DNA of 64,000 nucleotides from Lewinellaceae bacterium (GCA_016716135.1 JADJWX010000007.1:124001-188000); one strand, 5' to 3'; counted from the first letter of the stretch, positions 51,616 through 61,192 are shown. Notes: generated by a model not told the origin, from the letters alone. Translations and numbers: made by a program.

Positions 51616-52887
51616 TTACATAATGCGGGTACCTTCCGGGATAATACCATTTTTCTTTACGACCACTACCCCGTCCCGGATACAGTAGCCGTCGGCATCG
51701 GTATCTGCAAGATGCGTCCCACCTTTGATCACTACATTGTTCCCAATCCGGCAGTCCTTATCCAGAATGGCGTGCTCAATGTGCGTATTATGCCCGATAC
51801 CCAATGGAATTTCATCCGGGTTTGTGGCAATTTCCTGAAGGGTTTGGTACGAATCGTTGCCCATAACAATGGCATCTTTGATCACCGAATTTTCCCCAAT
51901 CCTTGAACGGATCCCGATGATCGCACTCTCAATCACGCGGGCGTGGATGATAGAACCTTCCGCGATCAAGGCCCGATTCACCTGTGTGCCGCCGTAAAAT
52001 TTAGCCGGTGCGAGCATACGTCCCCGGGTATAAATCTGGCGACGGGTATCGAACAAATTGAACGACGGGATGTGGTCGGTCAGCTCAATGTTGGCTTCAA
52101 AAAAAGAACGAATGGTTCCGATGTCGGTCCAATAACCACTGTACGGATAGGCTGCTACCTTCCTTTGGCTTTGAATTGCAGCCGGAATAATTTCCTTTCC
52201 AAAATCAGTGGATTCCGGATGCTGGTCAAATAATTCCAGCAACGCTTTCCGGTTGAAAATATAGATTCCCATAGACGCCATATAGACCAGGCCGCGTTTT
52301 TGGTATGCCGCGCTCACATCACTGACCCAATTGGGCAATTGATCTTTTGCCGGTTTTTCAATAAACCGGGGAATATACCCTTTGTCATCCACCTTCATAA
52401 TTCCAAAGCCGGTAGCATCCTTGGCATTTACCGGCAGGCAGGCGATTGTGATGTCAGCATTTTGTTCGATATGATAATGCGCCATTTCTTCAAAATCCAT
52501 TTGGTATAGCTGGTCGCCCGATAGGATGAGCACATAGTCAAAATCATGCCGTTCAAAGTGCTTGCGGCTTTGGCGTACCGCATCGGCAGTACCCTGAAAC
52601 CAGTTGGAATCGCCGGGTGTTTGTTCGGCAGCCAGGATGTCGACAAAACCATGTGTAAAATGGTCAAAATTATACGTGTTCTTGATATGGGCATTGAGCG
52701 AGGCGGAGTTGTACTGGGTAAGTACGAACATGCGTTTGACGCCGGAATTAATGCAGTTGGAAATCGGAATATCGATGAGCCGGTATTTTCCGGCAATCGG
52801 AACAGCAGGTTTGGAACGCTTTTCCGTTAACGGAAACAGGCGGGAACCTGCACCACCGCCCAAAATCAAGGAAATCATTTTTATCAT
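51616..52887 (-). CDS. glgC: Glucose-1-phosphate adenylyltransferase
   Basis: Makes ADP-glucose from glucose 1-phosphate and ATP, the committed step of glycogen synthesis. The 423 residues start with the nucleotidyltransferase loop LILGGGAGSRLFPLTEKRSKPAVPIAGKYRL, then LILSGDQLYQMDF (metal-binding Asp) and FIEKPAKDQ (Lys binding glucose phosphate). They end in left-handed beta-helix hexapeptides (IGENSVIKDAIVMGN, CRIGNNVVIKGG). It sits 23 bp downstream of glgA and is almost certainly co-transcribed with it. Confidence 0.95.
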   Translation of the reverse strand: MIKMISLILGGGAGSRLFPLTEKRSKPAVPIAGKYRLIDIPISNCINSGVKRMFVLTQYNSASLNAHIKNTYNFDHFTHGFVDILAAEQTPGDSNWFQGTADAVRQSRKHFERHDFDYVLILSGDQLYQMDFEEMAHYHIEQNADITIACLPVNAKDATGFGIMKVDDKGYIPRFIEKPAKDQLPNWVSDVSAAYQKRGLVYMASMGIYIFNRKALLELFDQHPESTDFGKEIIPAAIQSQRKVAAYPYSGYWTDIGTIRSFFEANIELTDHIPSFNLFDTRRQIYTRGRMLAPAKFYGGTQVNRALIAEGSIIHARVIESAIIGIRSRIGENSVIKDAIVMGNDSYQTLQEIATNPDEIPLGIGHNTHIEHAILDKDCRIGNNVVIKGGTHLADTDADGYCIRDGVVVVKKNGIIPEGTRIM

Positions 52888-52910
52888 GGTGTTGTGTTGT
52901 TTGTCGTTAA

Positions 52911-54617
52911 CTATTTTTTGGGTCGCTTCCGTTTTGAAGCCGGTTTGGGCGTTTTCTCCGCAGGTTTTGCTTTTGGCGCTTCGTCCGGTTTTTTCGGCGC
53001 GGTATTTTTCACTTTTACCGGTTTGGGCGTTTTCCCGGCAGTGGTTGGTTGGGTTTTGGTGGCTTTTTCAGGAGGCGCTTTTTTTTCGGGCTTACGCGCA
53101 GGCGTCACTTTGGGCGCCGGTGCTTCCGGTGGAGTGGCCTCCAGTTTCACCACTTCAGGTTGGATGGAGGCGCCCAAATTGCGATAGACGGAGAAATACT
53201 GTTCAATTGTTTTTTCCCAGGAAAAATCAATGGCCATAACCCGTTCGCGCAGGCGCTCTACCGTCTCAGGGTCATTGTACCACATGGAGGCTGCCCGGTA
53301 AATTGCATAAGCGGCATCTTCAACACTGAATTGGTCAAAGCGAAGCCCCCTGCCGCTGCCGTCGGGCTCGCCGATATCCGGCACCGTATCTTTCAGGCCG
53401 CCGACCGACCGCACGATGGGAATGGTGCCGTACCGCATGGCGTACATTTGGTTGAGCCCGCAGGGCTCCACACGGGAAGGCATGACGAGGAAGTCCGAAC
53501 CAGCGTAAATCTGATGCGCCAGCGCTTCGTTGTAATCGATCACGGCATTTACACGGCCCGGAAATTGGTGTGCCATCGACCGGAGTTCGTTCTCCGTCCA
53601 GCTTTCGCCGGTCCCAAGGATCAGGAAGTTGATCCGCGCACCGCTTTGCAATAAACGGCGATAGGTATCCGGCAGCAGGTCGGCGCCTTTTTCGTGCACA
53701 ATCCTGCCGATAAAACTTACCAGCGGGTATTCGTTGGAAAAGCCAAACCACTCGCAAAGCACCCTTTTGTTTTTGGTTTTGTACTTGGCAATATTGTTTG
53801 CCTCCAGCCGGAATTGGATCATTGGGTCGGTAGCCGGGTCCCAAACCTGGCTGTCGATTCCGTTTATGATCCCGTGTTCCTTGCGCCATTCCTGCCGGAA
53901 GAGAGATTCAAGGCCCAAACTGTTTTGATGAAGTTCGAACAAATAGGAAGGCGAAACCGTAGTGACTGCCCAGGCTGTTTTGATTGCCGTGGCCATGGGA
54001 TTGATAATGCCGGCCCAGTCGAGTAAACTGCGCGCACTGGCCTCGTAGGGCGGCAACAGATGCGCGTTTTTAGGACTGAATGCACCCTGATACTGACCGT
54101 TGTGAATGGTAAAAACGGTAGGAATAGGCGCCAGTTGATGGTAGGCCGGGCAATATTTTACCATCCAGGGGATGAGCGCTGTGTGATGATCGTGGCAATG
54201 CAGCACACGCGGCCGCTCTTGCCAGGGAAAGGACAACAGCCAGTCGAGCACAGCCTGCTGAAAAGCAATGTACCGCTCCAGTTCATCGCCAAAAGGCGCG
54301 CCTGACGGGTCGTTGTAAATACCGGGGCGATCGTACAGCCCGGGTATGTCGACCACAAAAAGCGGATACCCCAGGGTGTTGCCGGTTTGTTGCTGCACGC
54401 GGAAATGCCATTGCCGCCAATTGATCCAGACTGAACTGGTGTAGACTGTCGTCCAGTGTTGATTTTCAATCCAGCGCAGGCTGTACTTTGGAATAATTGC
54501 AGCGGTCAGCACCCCCGCCTGGGTATTATATTTTGGCAATGAACCGACAACATCACCCAAGCCACCGGTTTTGGCGGCAGGGTAACATTCAGCAGCAATA
54601 TGGAGAACCTGTATCAT
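52911..54617 (-). CDS. glgA: Glycogen synthase (GT5) with basic Pro/Lys/Ala-rich tail
   Basis: Adds glucose from ADP-glucose to glycogen. Residues 1-485 form a GT5 enzyme: the ADP-binding KTGGLGDVVGSLP at residues 15-28, HCHDHHTALIPW near 155, the SFIGRIVHEKGADLL region near 300, and the catalytic SRVEPCGLNQMYAMRYGT near 385 (E-x7-E type). After the normal end comes an 80-residue low-complexity extension of Pro, Lys, Ala and Thr (for example APKVTPARKPEKKAPP) with repeated KTPKP. I chose the ATG at 54617 because it opens the conserved MIQVLHIAAECYPAAKTGG; a longer start adds 41 unlikely residues. Confidence 0.94.
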   Translation of the reverse strand: MIQVLHIAAECYPAAKTGGLGDVVGSLPKYNTQAGVLTAAIIPKYSLRWIENQHWTTVYTSSVWINWRQWHFRVQQQTGNTLGYPLFVVDIPGLYDRPGIYNDPSGAPFGDELERYIAFQQAVLDWLLSFPWQERPRVLHCHDHHTALIPWMVKYCPAYHQLAPIPTVFTIHNGQYQGAFSPKNAHLLPPYEASARSLLDWAGIINPMATAIKTAWAVTTVSPSYLFELHQNSLGLESLFRQEWRKEHGIINGIDSQVWDPATDPMIQFRLEANNIAKYKTKNKRVLCEWFGFSNEYPLVSFIGRIVHEKGADLLPDTYRRLLQSGARINFLILGTGESWTENELRSMAHQFPGRVNAVIDYNEALAHQIYAGSDFLVMPSRVEPCGLNQMYAMRYGTIPIVRSVGGLKDTVPDIGEPDGSGRGLRFDQFSVEDAAYAIYRAASMWYNDPETVERLRERVMAIDFSWEKTIEQYFSVYRNLGASIQPEVVKLEATPPEAPAPKVTPARKPEKKAPPEKATKTQPTTAGKTPKPVKVKNTAPKKPDEAPKAKPAEKTPKPASKRKRPKK

Positions 54618-54910
54618 CTTAAAACGGTTGCGGACGAAAGCAGCCGGCGCACAGGTATCTGTTTTTGCGCCCCCTGCTTGAAGGAAAAGTATTAAAAAAA
54701 TCTGGGGGTAATTTACAAACAATAGCCACCTAAACTCCAAATCCCAATCAGCTTAATTGAAAAATAAAGGGTTGCAGTTCAGGTTGTTTCTGTTCCTGTT
54801 TTCTTTTTCCGCAGGCATTTGTTCTGGCTAAGTTCCTGGCAGGTTCTAAGAATACACCGAACGAAATAAAGCATCTTAGCTTGAAAAAACGCAATCGTAA
54901 AAAATAAAAC

Positions 54911-55804
54911 ATGATGCAGAAAAAACTTTCTCGCCGGCATTTCCTGAAATCTACCGCCCTGGCTACAGCCGGGTTTTATGCAATGGGGAGCAAGGCCTGC
55001 AGCCCCCGCTCATCGGCGCCCGAGCACCTTGGTATTCAATTGTACAGCTTACGCGACGACATGAAAAAGGCCCCGGCAAATACCCTGAAAGCTGTGGCCG
55101 AAATGGGTTACCGCGAAGTGGAAGCATACGGGTTTAATGAAGGGAAACTATTTGGGTACGCATACCCGGAATTCGGCGCGCTGCTCAAAGACAACGGCCT
55201 GAGTATGCCCAGCACCCATGCCGGCGTGTCGCTGGCCGACTACAACAAAGCCGACGACGATATCAGCGATACCGTAAAAAAGTGGATAGATGCCGCGCCG
55301 GCACTTGGCCTGAAATACCTGATCAGCCCGTCCATCAATGCCGACGAGTGGTCGCGAATGGACCAGGTAGTCAAATTCTACGCCGCGATGGGACGCTATT
55401 GCCAAAAAGCCGGCGTACGGTTCGGACACCACAATCACGAGTATGAATACCAGCAAAAAGCGCCCGACGGGCGCCTGCTGATCGAATGGATCCTGCAGGA
55501 GGTCGATCCCGCCCTGATGTCCATGCAGATGGATTTGTGCTGGGTTGTATATGCTGAAAACGACCCGGTCGACTGGTTCCGGAAGTACCCGGGGCGCTGG
55601 GAATTATGCCATGCCAAAGACTTGATGGCTCCCGACCGGCGCGAAACGGCCATAGTCGGCGAAGGAATCGTTGACTTTAAGACGATCTTTAAGAACCGGG
55701 AAAATGCCGGGCTGCAGTATTTTATCGTTGAATTGGAACACTACAAAAACAGCCCGTTGGAAGGTGTGGAAACTGCCCGGAAAAACCTGCTGCACATGTT
55801 CTGA
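54911..55804 (+). CDS. Tat-exported sugar phosphate isomerase/epimerase-like protein
   Basis: A 297-residue xylose-isomerase-like TIM barrel. The N-terminus has a Tat-type signal (SRRHFLKSTALATAGF), and a cysteine follows in GSKACSP. Barrel signatures are LGIQLYSLRDDMKKAP, MGYREVEAYGF, RFGHHNHEYEYQ (metal-binding His/Asn) and QMDLCWVVYAENDPVDW, with HAKDLMAPDRRE and YFIVELEH giving the last ligands. Such proteins are common in sugar-degradation loci of Bacteroidota, but no sugar genes flank it and the substrate is unknown. The 293-bp region upstream shows no strong promoter box. Confidence 0.85.
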   Translation: MMQKKLSRRHFLKSTALATAGFYAMGSKACSPRSSAPEHLGIQLYSLRDDMKKAPANTLKAVAEMGYREVEAYGFNEGKLFGYAYPEFGALLKDNGLSMPSTHAGVSLADYNKADDDISDTVKKWIDAAPALGLKYLISPSINADEWSRMDQVVKFYAAMGRYCQKAGVRFGHHNHEYEYQQKAPDGRLLIEWILQEVDPALMSMQMDLCWVVYAENDPVDWFRKYPGRWELCHAKDLMAPDRRETAIVGEGIVDFKTIFKNRENAGLQYFIVELEHYKNSPLEGVETARKNLLHMF

Positions 55805-55821
55805 CCCTGTGTGTAGGTAAT

Positions 55822-56043
55822 TTATTCCCAAAGGACACTGCGTCCGCGGCGTATGTAACGGCGCAGGTTTACCCAAAACGCAACAGCGAGGTACAACACC
55901 AAAGGCGATCCCATTCCAATAAAGGACGTGTAAATAAAATACCTGCGTACAATAGCGGGCGCTACGTGCATTTTTTCACCCAAGTATTGGCAGGCACCGA
56001 AAGCATGCCGTTCGACCAAATCTTTGAGCCAATGTTGTAACAT
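55822..56043 (-). CDS. PspC-domain small membrane protein
   Basis: A 73-residue protein resembling the PspC family: a short soluble start (FGACQYLGEKMHVAPAIVRRYF, a typical PspC pattern), then one membrane segment GMGSPLVLYLAVAFWV and a basic tail. PspC domains often act in envelope-stress signalling or as toxin-like partners. No other psp gene is adjacent. It converges on the sugar isomerase-like gene. Confidence 0.75.
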   Translation of the reverse strand: MLQHWLKDLVERHAFGACQYLGEKMHVAPAIVRRYFIYTSFIGMGSPLVLYLAVAFWVNLRRYIRRGRSVLWE

Positions 56044-56500
56044 GAATCAACGGGGATTTTATTTGTCCGACAAAGATACTGGATTTAAAGTATGTTGGAA
56101 ATTTTCAGCCGGAGGCAAAAAAGAACCGCGCAGGGTCAGGGGGAGAAAAACGCCTGCCTGATCTAAACAAAGAACCGGAAGTTGTGTTGCGGCAGGGGCC
56201 CTGTAAATACAAACCTGAAATACAGCGGGCATACATGAAAACGTGCAGCTATTTGAAATCTGTTAAATAAAATTGGCACTGTTTTGGAAATTCGTCTGGT
56301 GCACGTCAGTTGACCTGCTTGAACAGCCCGCCAGGCTTGTTTGCCCGAAAATCCGACCGGGCGCAATAATCTTCCTGCACCGCTTTGTGCATCTGAAACG
56401 TAAAAACAAGTGCAGTATCATCCATTTCATTTCATTCGGACAATGTGAACCTTGAGCCAGGCATTCACTTCCCGTTCACCATTTTAAACGTGCTTAAGGT

Positions 56501-56599
56501 ATGATTATCCTGTATGTAGCCCTGGGGCTCTTTCTTTTAGGCGGTGGCCTGATCACCCTCACCAGTGCCGTATCAAAAAAAGATGCGGGGCATCGGTAA
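56501..56599 (+). CDS. Candidate 32-residue membrane peptide
   Basis: ATG at 56501 opens a 32-residue frame, MIILYVALGLFLLGGGLITL followed by a short polar tail (SKKDAGHR). One membrane helix of about 18 residues is clear. It follows a 450-bp stretch (56044-56500) in which I see no gene or structure. Short length means chance is possible, but composition and location before the TlpA-like gene make it plausible. Confidence 0.4.
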   Translation: MIILYVALGLFLLGGGLITLTSAVSKKDAGHR

Positions 56600-56632
56600 C
56601 AGATTGCGCTAAACCATTGCGTGCCTGAGTGG

Positions 56633-56662
56633 TTTCATATCGGACAAACTGCACTACTTTTG
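56633..56662 (+). promoter_or_regulatory. Bacteroidota promoter (TTTC - 18 bp - TACTTTTG)
   Basis: TTTC (one off TTTG) and an exact TACTTTTG -7 box are 18 bases apart and 29 bases before the TlpA-like gene's ATG. Confidence 0.6.
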
Positions 56663-56690
56663 TGCAATTGCCTGAATTGAATACCATACC

Positions 56691-58010
56691 ATGCACCTCC
56701 TCCTTAAAATTGGCATTCCCGGCCTTTTCGTTGCAGTCTTTTTCAGCAATTGTGTCACCACAGACCATGCATATTCCCGGGTAGCGCCCGGCATGTGGCG
56801 GGGCGTGCTAGAACTGGACAAATACAATGTTCCGGTTCGCGACAAAGACACTATTTATACGCTCAAGGAACAATTCCGGGAAGGCGAACTGCCGTTCAAC
56901 TTTGAGATCAAATACGTGGATGATGAAAATTTCTACGTGGAAATCCTCAATGGTTCGGAACGCATCCGCTGCGATAGCATCCGCTATGGGCGCGACCGTT
57001 CGACAGCCCGCGATACCTTCAATATTTATTTTCCGGAATACGCTTCGTACATCCACGTCGGTGTCCGCGGAGGTGTAATGCAAGGCGAATGGGTCGTTAC
57101 GAATAAGGCCAATTACCGGATTCCGTTTTATGCACATGCTGGCAGGGGGTATCGTTTTACATCCCTGAACGAACCGCCGGAACGCAACATCAGTGGCGCC
57201 TGGGCCACACTTTTCGGCATTGACAGTGCTGCTCCCGAGCGTGCTATCGGCGAGTTCAGGCAAAACGGCAACCACCTGGAAGGGACCTTCCGCACCGAAA
57301 CGGGAGATTACCGCTTCCTGGAGGGCACCGTACAGGGCCGCAAATTCTGGCTCTCCTGTTTTGACGGCGCGCATGCCTATTTATTTTCAGGAAGCATCCA
57401 TGGCGATACGCTCCGGGGCGAATTCCGGTCGGGCAAGCACTACAAAACCTTGTGGAATGCCTGGCGTGACCCTGCATTTGAACTGGCCGATCCCGACTCG
57501 CTTACCACGCTAAACAGGGACGCCGGCGGTATTTCCTTTTCATTTCAAACCCCGGATGGCGATTTACGCACCTTTCCCGATCCGGATTTGGACGGGAAAA
57601 TCAAAATTTTCACGGTTATGGGCACCTGGTGCCCCAATTGCCGCGATGAACAAACTTTCCTGAGTACCTTTTTAAACGAAAATCCGCAACTGGCCGACAA
57701 AATTGAAGTCCTGAGTTTTGCGTTTGAACGATACGAAGACCCGGCAAAAGCCAATGCACACTTGCGTATTTACAAACAAAAAATGAATCTTCCATTCGAT
57801 TTGGTACTTGCCGGAAAAGCGGATAAAAAAGAGGCAGCGCAAGTTTTCCCTGCCCTGAGCAATGTCCTCGCCTTCCCTACCATGATCATTTTGGACAAGC
57901 AAAACAAGGTACGCCGAATTCACACAGGATTCGACGGGCCGGCCACATCCCGGTATACCGCGTTCAGGCAAACGTTTACGGCGCTCATGGAAAAACTCGC
58001 CCGGGAATAA
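56691..58010 (+). CDS. TlpA-like thioredoxin lipoprotein
   Basis: A 439-residue protein. The signal peptide ends in Cys21 with Asn before it, so the lipobox is imperfect but likely. Residues 30-270 form a beta-rich N-terminal domain common in Bacteroidota TlpA relatives (FNFEIKYVDDENFYVEILNG). Residues 285-430 are a thioredoxin domain with redox motif W313-C-P-N-C317, then a cis-proline strand LAFPTMIILDKQ. It would act on disulfides or resist oxidative stress outside the cytoplasm. A consensus promoter lies just upstream. Confidence 0.85.
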   Translation: MHLLLKIGIPGLFVAVFFSNCVTTDHAYSRVAPGMWRGVLELDKYNVPVRDKDTIYTLKEQFREGELPFNFEIKYVDDENFYVEILNGSERIRCDSIRYGRDRSTARDTFNIYFPEYASYIHVGVRGGVMQGEWVVTNKANYRIPFYAHAGRGYRFTSLNEPPERNISGAWATLFGIDSAAPERAIGEFRQNGNHLEGTFRTETGDYRFLEGTVQGRKFWLSCFDGAHAYLFSGSIHGDTLRGEFRSGKHYKTLWNAWRDPAFELADPDSLTTLNRDAGGISFSFQTPDGDLRTFPDPDLDGKIKIFTVMGTWCPNCRDEQTFLSTFLNENPQLADKIEVLSFAFERYEDPAKANAHLRIYKQKMNLPFDLVLAGKADKKEAAQVFPALSNVLAFPTMIILDKQNKVRRIHTGFDGPATSRYTAFRQTFTALMEKLARE

Positions 58011-58057
58011 ACCGGAGATTCAGAAACTAGAAACAGGTCGTTGAACCAAACCAAATT

Positions 58058-60607
58058 ATGTCTACCATTCATCTCGTTTACGCCCACGAAAACCAAAACC
58101 TGGCCGAGAAAATCACCCACCAAATCGGACGTATCGGCATCCCTTTTGAACATCATACCGATAGTGCAGCAGAGTTGCCCGGGCAACTTGCCGCCCGCGT
58201 AGAGGCTACGGATGGCCCGGTTTTGTTGCTCGTTACCGATAATTTCCTGAAAAACCGGTATTGCCTGGCCAATGTGCTGGCTATGTTCCAAAACCTTTTG
58301 CGCCAAAAACGGGTGCTGACCGTTGTTGCCGACGGCTGGAAAACTGCTGCCGACGGGCAACAAATTGAATCTGTTCCTACCCAGTTTGACCGGGTCGTGC
58401 ATGCCATTCAATACATGAATTTTTGGCAAACAACCTACCTGGACCTGAACGCTCAACGCTCCGAAATTCCCGATCAGGAAAAGCCAACCTTTGAACGCAA
58501 CCTGGAATCTGTGCGAAATATTGCCAACGAAATCGGCGAACTATTTTCCACGCTGAAAGATGCCGGCTATTTCACCTGGGAGCAACTGGAGGCCGATAAT
58601 TACGCCCTCTTTTTCCGCCACTTCGGCTTGCAGGAATGGCATGCGCAATATGAAAAACTGGCAGCACTGGACCACCAGGCACCTGCGCCGCCTCAGGCTT
58701 CAGCGGAGAATACCGCCGCTCCGATTGCTGAAACCCCGGTAATTGCCGGCCCGCTGGCGCCTGCACCCACCACCACAACGGAGCCTGAACCCGAACAGCA
58801 AGCCTCTGAAAACACGCCCACCAACGGGCATGAAACCCCACCAACGGTATCGACCGAACAGGACGACGCCCTTCCGGAAATTGCCGGGGCCGGGCAACCG
58901 GATCAGGAAGATTCGGAACGAAGAAAAAAAATTATTGAAAAAGAAATTCGCCAAACGATAATGGATGCCGGGTTCTGGTTGGAGCGCGGCTATACCGAAC
59001 GCGGACTGGAATTGTTTCGCGTCGCACTGGAACAACACCCGCATCACGAAGATTTGCAAAAAGCCTATGAACGTGCGCTGGAGCAATACGGGGAAGATTC
59101 CAATGGCCTGGATGCTCAAAATAATCCGGCACACGATGCTCCTCAACAGGAACCTGTTCCCGAAACGCCAACTCAGGAGCCTGCCCCGCCACTTTTCACA
59201 GACGCCGCACCGGCGGCCCAAGAACCCGTGCAGGAGCCTGTTCAGGCCAGCCAGCATCAGGAGGCGGCCTCCTACGACCAGATGGGCGAAAATGCCCTGG
59301 AAAAAGGGGATTACCTGCTTGCCAAATATTGCTGGGACCGGGTAGCCGACCTGGATCCGAATACACCGGGCATTTTTCGCAAACTGGCACTGCTCACCAG
59401 TGTTCATCTGACAGACTACAAAGAAACTGCCGCCTATTACCTTGAGCAGGCCCTGAAAGCCGAACCGGAAGATGCCGAGTTGCATTTCCGTCTCGGAATA
59501 CTTTTACGGGATCATCTGGATCAACCGGGTAAGGCGCTACGCCATTTTGGCGATACGGTGATGCTAAACCCTGACCATGGGGAGGGATGGCTCGCGTTGG
59601 CGCAATCCACGCACGAAGCCGGCGATCATGCTCAGGCCGCATCCCTGTATCAACACGCCGTTGATGTAAACCGCGACCTGAAATCAGAAGCCTATGATGC
59701 CCTGTTTTTAGCACCCCGGCAAGAAAAGGCGCCGGCGATCGCGGAAATTGAGGCGCCGTCGGAACCACCTGAACAAAATGAAATCACTACCGAAGCACCC
59801 GTCGAAGAAAAAGCACCGGGCCTGATCTCGGTTTCAACTCCGGAACCGCTCACGGTGCTGATAACCGGCGCCACTTCGGGCATCGGGCGTGCTACTGCGG
59901 AATGTTTTGCCCGGCATGGCCACCGGGTTATTCTGACCGGAAGGCGTTCGGATCGCCTGGAGGCACTCCAGGAACATCTTCTGGGCACCTACCAAAATGA
60001 CGCCCACATCCTGCACTTCGATGTGCGTGATTACGCCGGCACCCGTGAAGCCCTGCAACAGATACCTGAATCCTGGCAAGCGATTGATTTGTTGATCAAC
60101 AACGCCGGGTTGGCCAAAGGGTTTGCACCGATCCATGAAGGCGATCCGGAACATTGGGACACGATGATTGATACCAATATCAAAGGCCTGTTGTATGTAA
60201 CCCGTTGTATTGCTCCGGGCATGGTCGAACGCCAACGCGGGCATATTATTAATGTCGGATCCATTGCCGGCAAGGAAGTTTATCCGAATGGCAATGTGTA
60301 TTGCGCGACCAAGTTTGCGGTAGACGCCCTGACCAAATCCATGCGGCTTGATTTACACCGGCACAATATCCGGATCAGCCAGGTAAGCCCGGGCCATGTT
60401 GAGGAGACGGAATTTGCCCTGACCCGTTTCGATGGCGATGCAGAAAAGGCTAAAATTTACAATGACTTTCAGCCGCTGAAGGCTGCCGATGTTGCCGAAA
60501 CCATTTACTTTATTGCGATGCAACCGGCTCACGTTAATATTCAGGATGTCTGGATGTCGGGAACACAGCAAGCCAGTACAACAATGATAAACCGGTCTGG
60601 CCGATAA
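58058..60607 (+). CDS. TIR-like/TPR/short-chain dehydrogenase fusion protein
   Basis: An 849-residue cytoplasmic fusion. Residues 1-140 resemble a TIR domain: start strand IHLVYAHENQNLAEKI and a VLLLVTDNFLKNRYCLAN segment. The NADase glutamate expected in the W-C-x-x-E motif is Asn72, so NAD cleavage is unlikely. Residues 205-290 and 350-410 are Pro/Ala/Glu-rich linkers around a helical segment, and residues 415-560 hold TPR repeats (ALEKGDYLLAKYCWDRVADLDP and later units). Residues 600-849 are a full short-chain dehydrogenase: TGATSGIG nucleotide loop, NNAG, GSIAG serine and YCATK catalytic pair. The oxidoreductase part resembles YdfG-type enzymes. The ATG is 47 bases after the previous stop. 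Confidence 0.85.
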   Translation: MSTIHLVYAHENQNLAEKITHQIGRIGIPFEHHTDSAAELPGQLAARVEATDGPVLLLVTDNFLKNRYCLANVLAMFQNLLRQKRVLTVVADGWKTAADGQQIESVPTQFDRVVHAIQYMNFWQTTYLDLNAQRSEIPDQEKPTFERNLESVRNIANEIGELFSTLKDAGYFTWEQLEADNYALFFRHFGLQEWHAQYEKLAALDHQAPAPPQASAENTAAPIAETPVIAGPLAPAPTTTTEPEPEQQASENTPTNGHETPPTVSTEQDDALPEIAGAGQPDQEDSERRKKIIEKEIRQTIMDAGFWLERGYTERGLELFRVALEQHPHHEDLQKAYERALEQYGEDSNGLDAQNNPAHDAPQQEPVPETPTQEPAPPLFTDAAPAAQEPVQEPVQASQHQEAASYDQMGENALEKGDYLLAKYCWDRVADLDPNTPGIFRKLALLTSVHLTDYKETAAYYLEQALKAEPEDAELHFRLGILLRDHLDQPGKALRHFGDTVMLNPDHGEGWLALAQSTHEAGDHAQAASLYQHAVDVNRDLKSEAYDALFLAPRQEKAPAIAEIEAPSEPPEQNEITTEAPVEEKAPGLISVSTPEPLTVLITGATSGIGRATAECFARHGHRVILTGRRSDRLEALQEHLLGTYQNDAHILHFDVRDYAGTREALQQIPESWQAIDLLINNAGLAKGFAPIHEGDPEHWDTMIDTNIKGLLYVTRCIAPGMVERQRGHIINVGSIAGKEVYPNGNVYCATKFAVDALTKSMRLDLHRHNIRISQVSPGHVEETEFALTRFDGDAEKAKIYNDFQPLKAADVAETIYFIAMQPAHVNIQDVWMSGTQQASTTMINRSGR

Positions 60608-60634
60608 ACAATACGTTGAGGTGGGTCATAAAAA

Positions 60635-60670
60635 AACTACCTGCCTTCCGCGAACGGGAAGCAGGCAGTT
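60635..60670 (-). terminator. Terminator of the ferredoxin gene
   Basis: AACTACCTGCCTTCC (60635-60649) pairs imperfectly with 60656-60670. On the minus strand the hairpin is followed by seven Ts, so it ends transcription of the ferredoxin gene. Confidence 0.75.
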
Positions 60671-60727
60671 ATTAGAACCATGAAAACTTCAAAGGAAGGA
60701 ATTGACAGCGTGGTTTCATCAACCGAA

Positions 60728-61075
60728 TTACAAATGTAACCGCTCTTTTTTCAGCAACAGTTGAGTTTCCGTTTCTTCCCGGTCCGGATCTGGCACACAA
60801 CAATCTACCGGACACACTGCAGCACATTGCGGTTCTTCGTGAAAGCCTACACATTCAGTACACTTATCCGGTACAATATAATACAGGTCATCCGAAACCG
60901 GGGTGTTTTTTGCCTGTGCATCTACCGTTTGTCCATTTTCAAGGGTATAGTTCCCGGTCACTGTATTGCCATCGGAAATAGCCCATTCCACACCACCTTC
61001 ATAAATGGCATTGTTTGGGCATTCCGGCTCACAGGCACCGCAGTTAATACACTCTTCCGTAATAATAATTGCCAT
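60728..61075 (-). CDS. 4Fe-4S dicluster ferredoxin
   Basis: A 115-residue ferredoxin with two cluster motifs: EECINCGACEPECP at residues 7-20 (C-x2-C-x2-C-x3-C-P) and DKCTECVGFHEEPQCAAVCPVDC near residues 70-92 (with a longer spacing inside, as in Chromatium/Allochromatium-type ferredoxins). A 35-residue insert separates them (VEWAISDGNTVTGNYTL), and the tail is Glu/Lys-rich. It carries electrons in the cytoplasm; its partner is unknown. Confidence 0.92.
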   Translation of the reverse strand: MAIIITEECINCGACEPECPNNAIYEGGVEWAISDGNTVTGNYTLENGQTVDAQAKNTPVSDDLYYIVPDKCTECVGFHEEPQCAAVCPVDCCVPDPDREETETQLLLKKERLHL

Positions 61076-61157
61076 ATTCTGCTTGAATCTTTTGTCGGGC
61101 TAACAAGGAAACAGCCCTGTTGGTTTGCCGGCAAAGATAAAAAAGCCAAAGGGAAGG

Positions 61158-61192
61158 ACTCAGGGAAGAGCAAATTTCGCCCTTCCCTGAGT
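61158..61192 (-). terminator. Terminator at the 3' end of the OmpA-SPOR gene
   Basis: ACTCAGGGAAG (61158-61168) pairs with CTTCCCTGAGT (61182-61192) and is followed on the minus strand by a T-rich stretch. It comes 15 bp after the SPOR coding stop. Confidence 0.75.
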
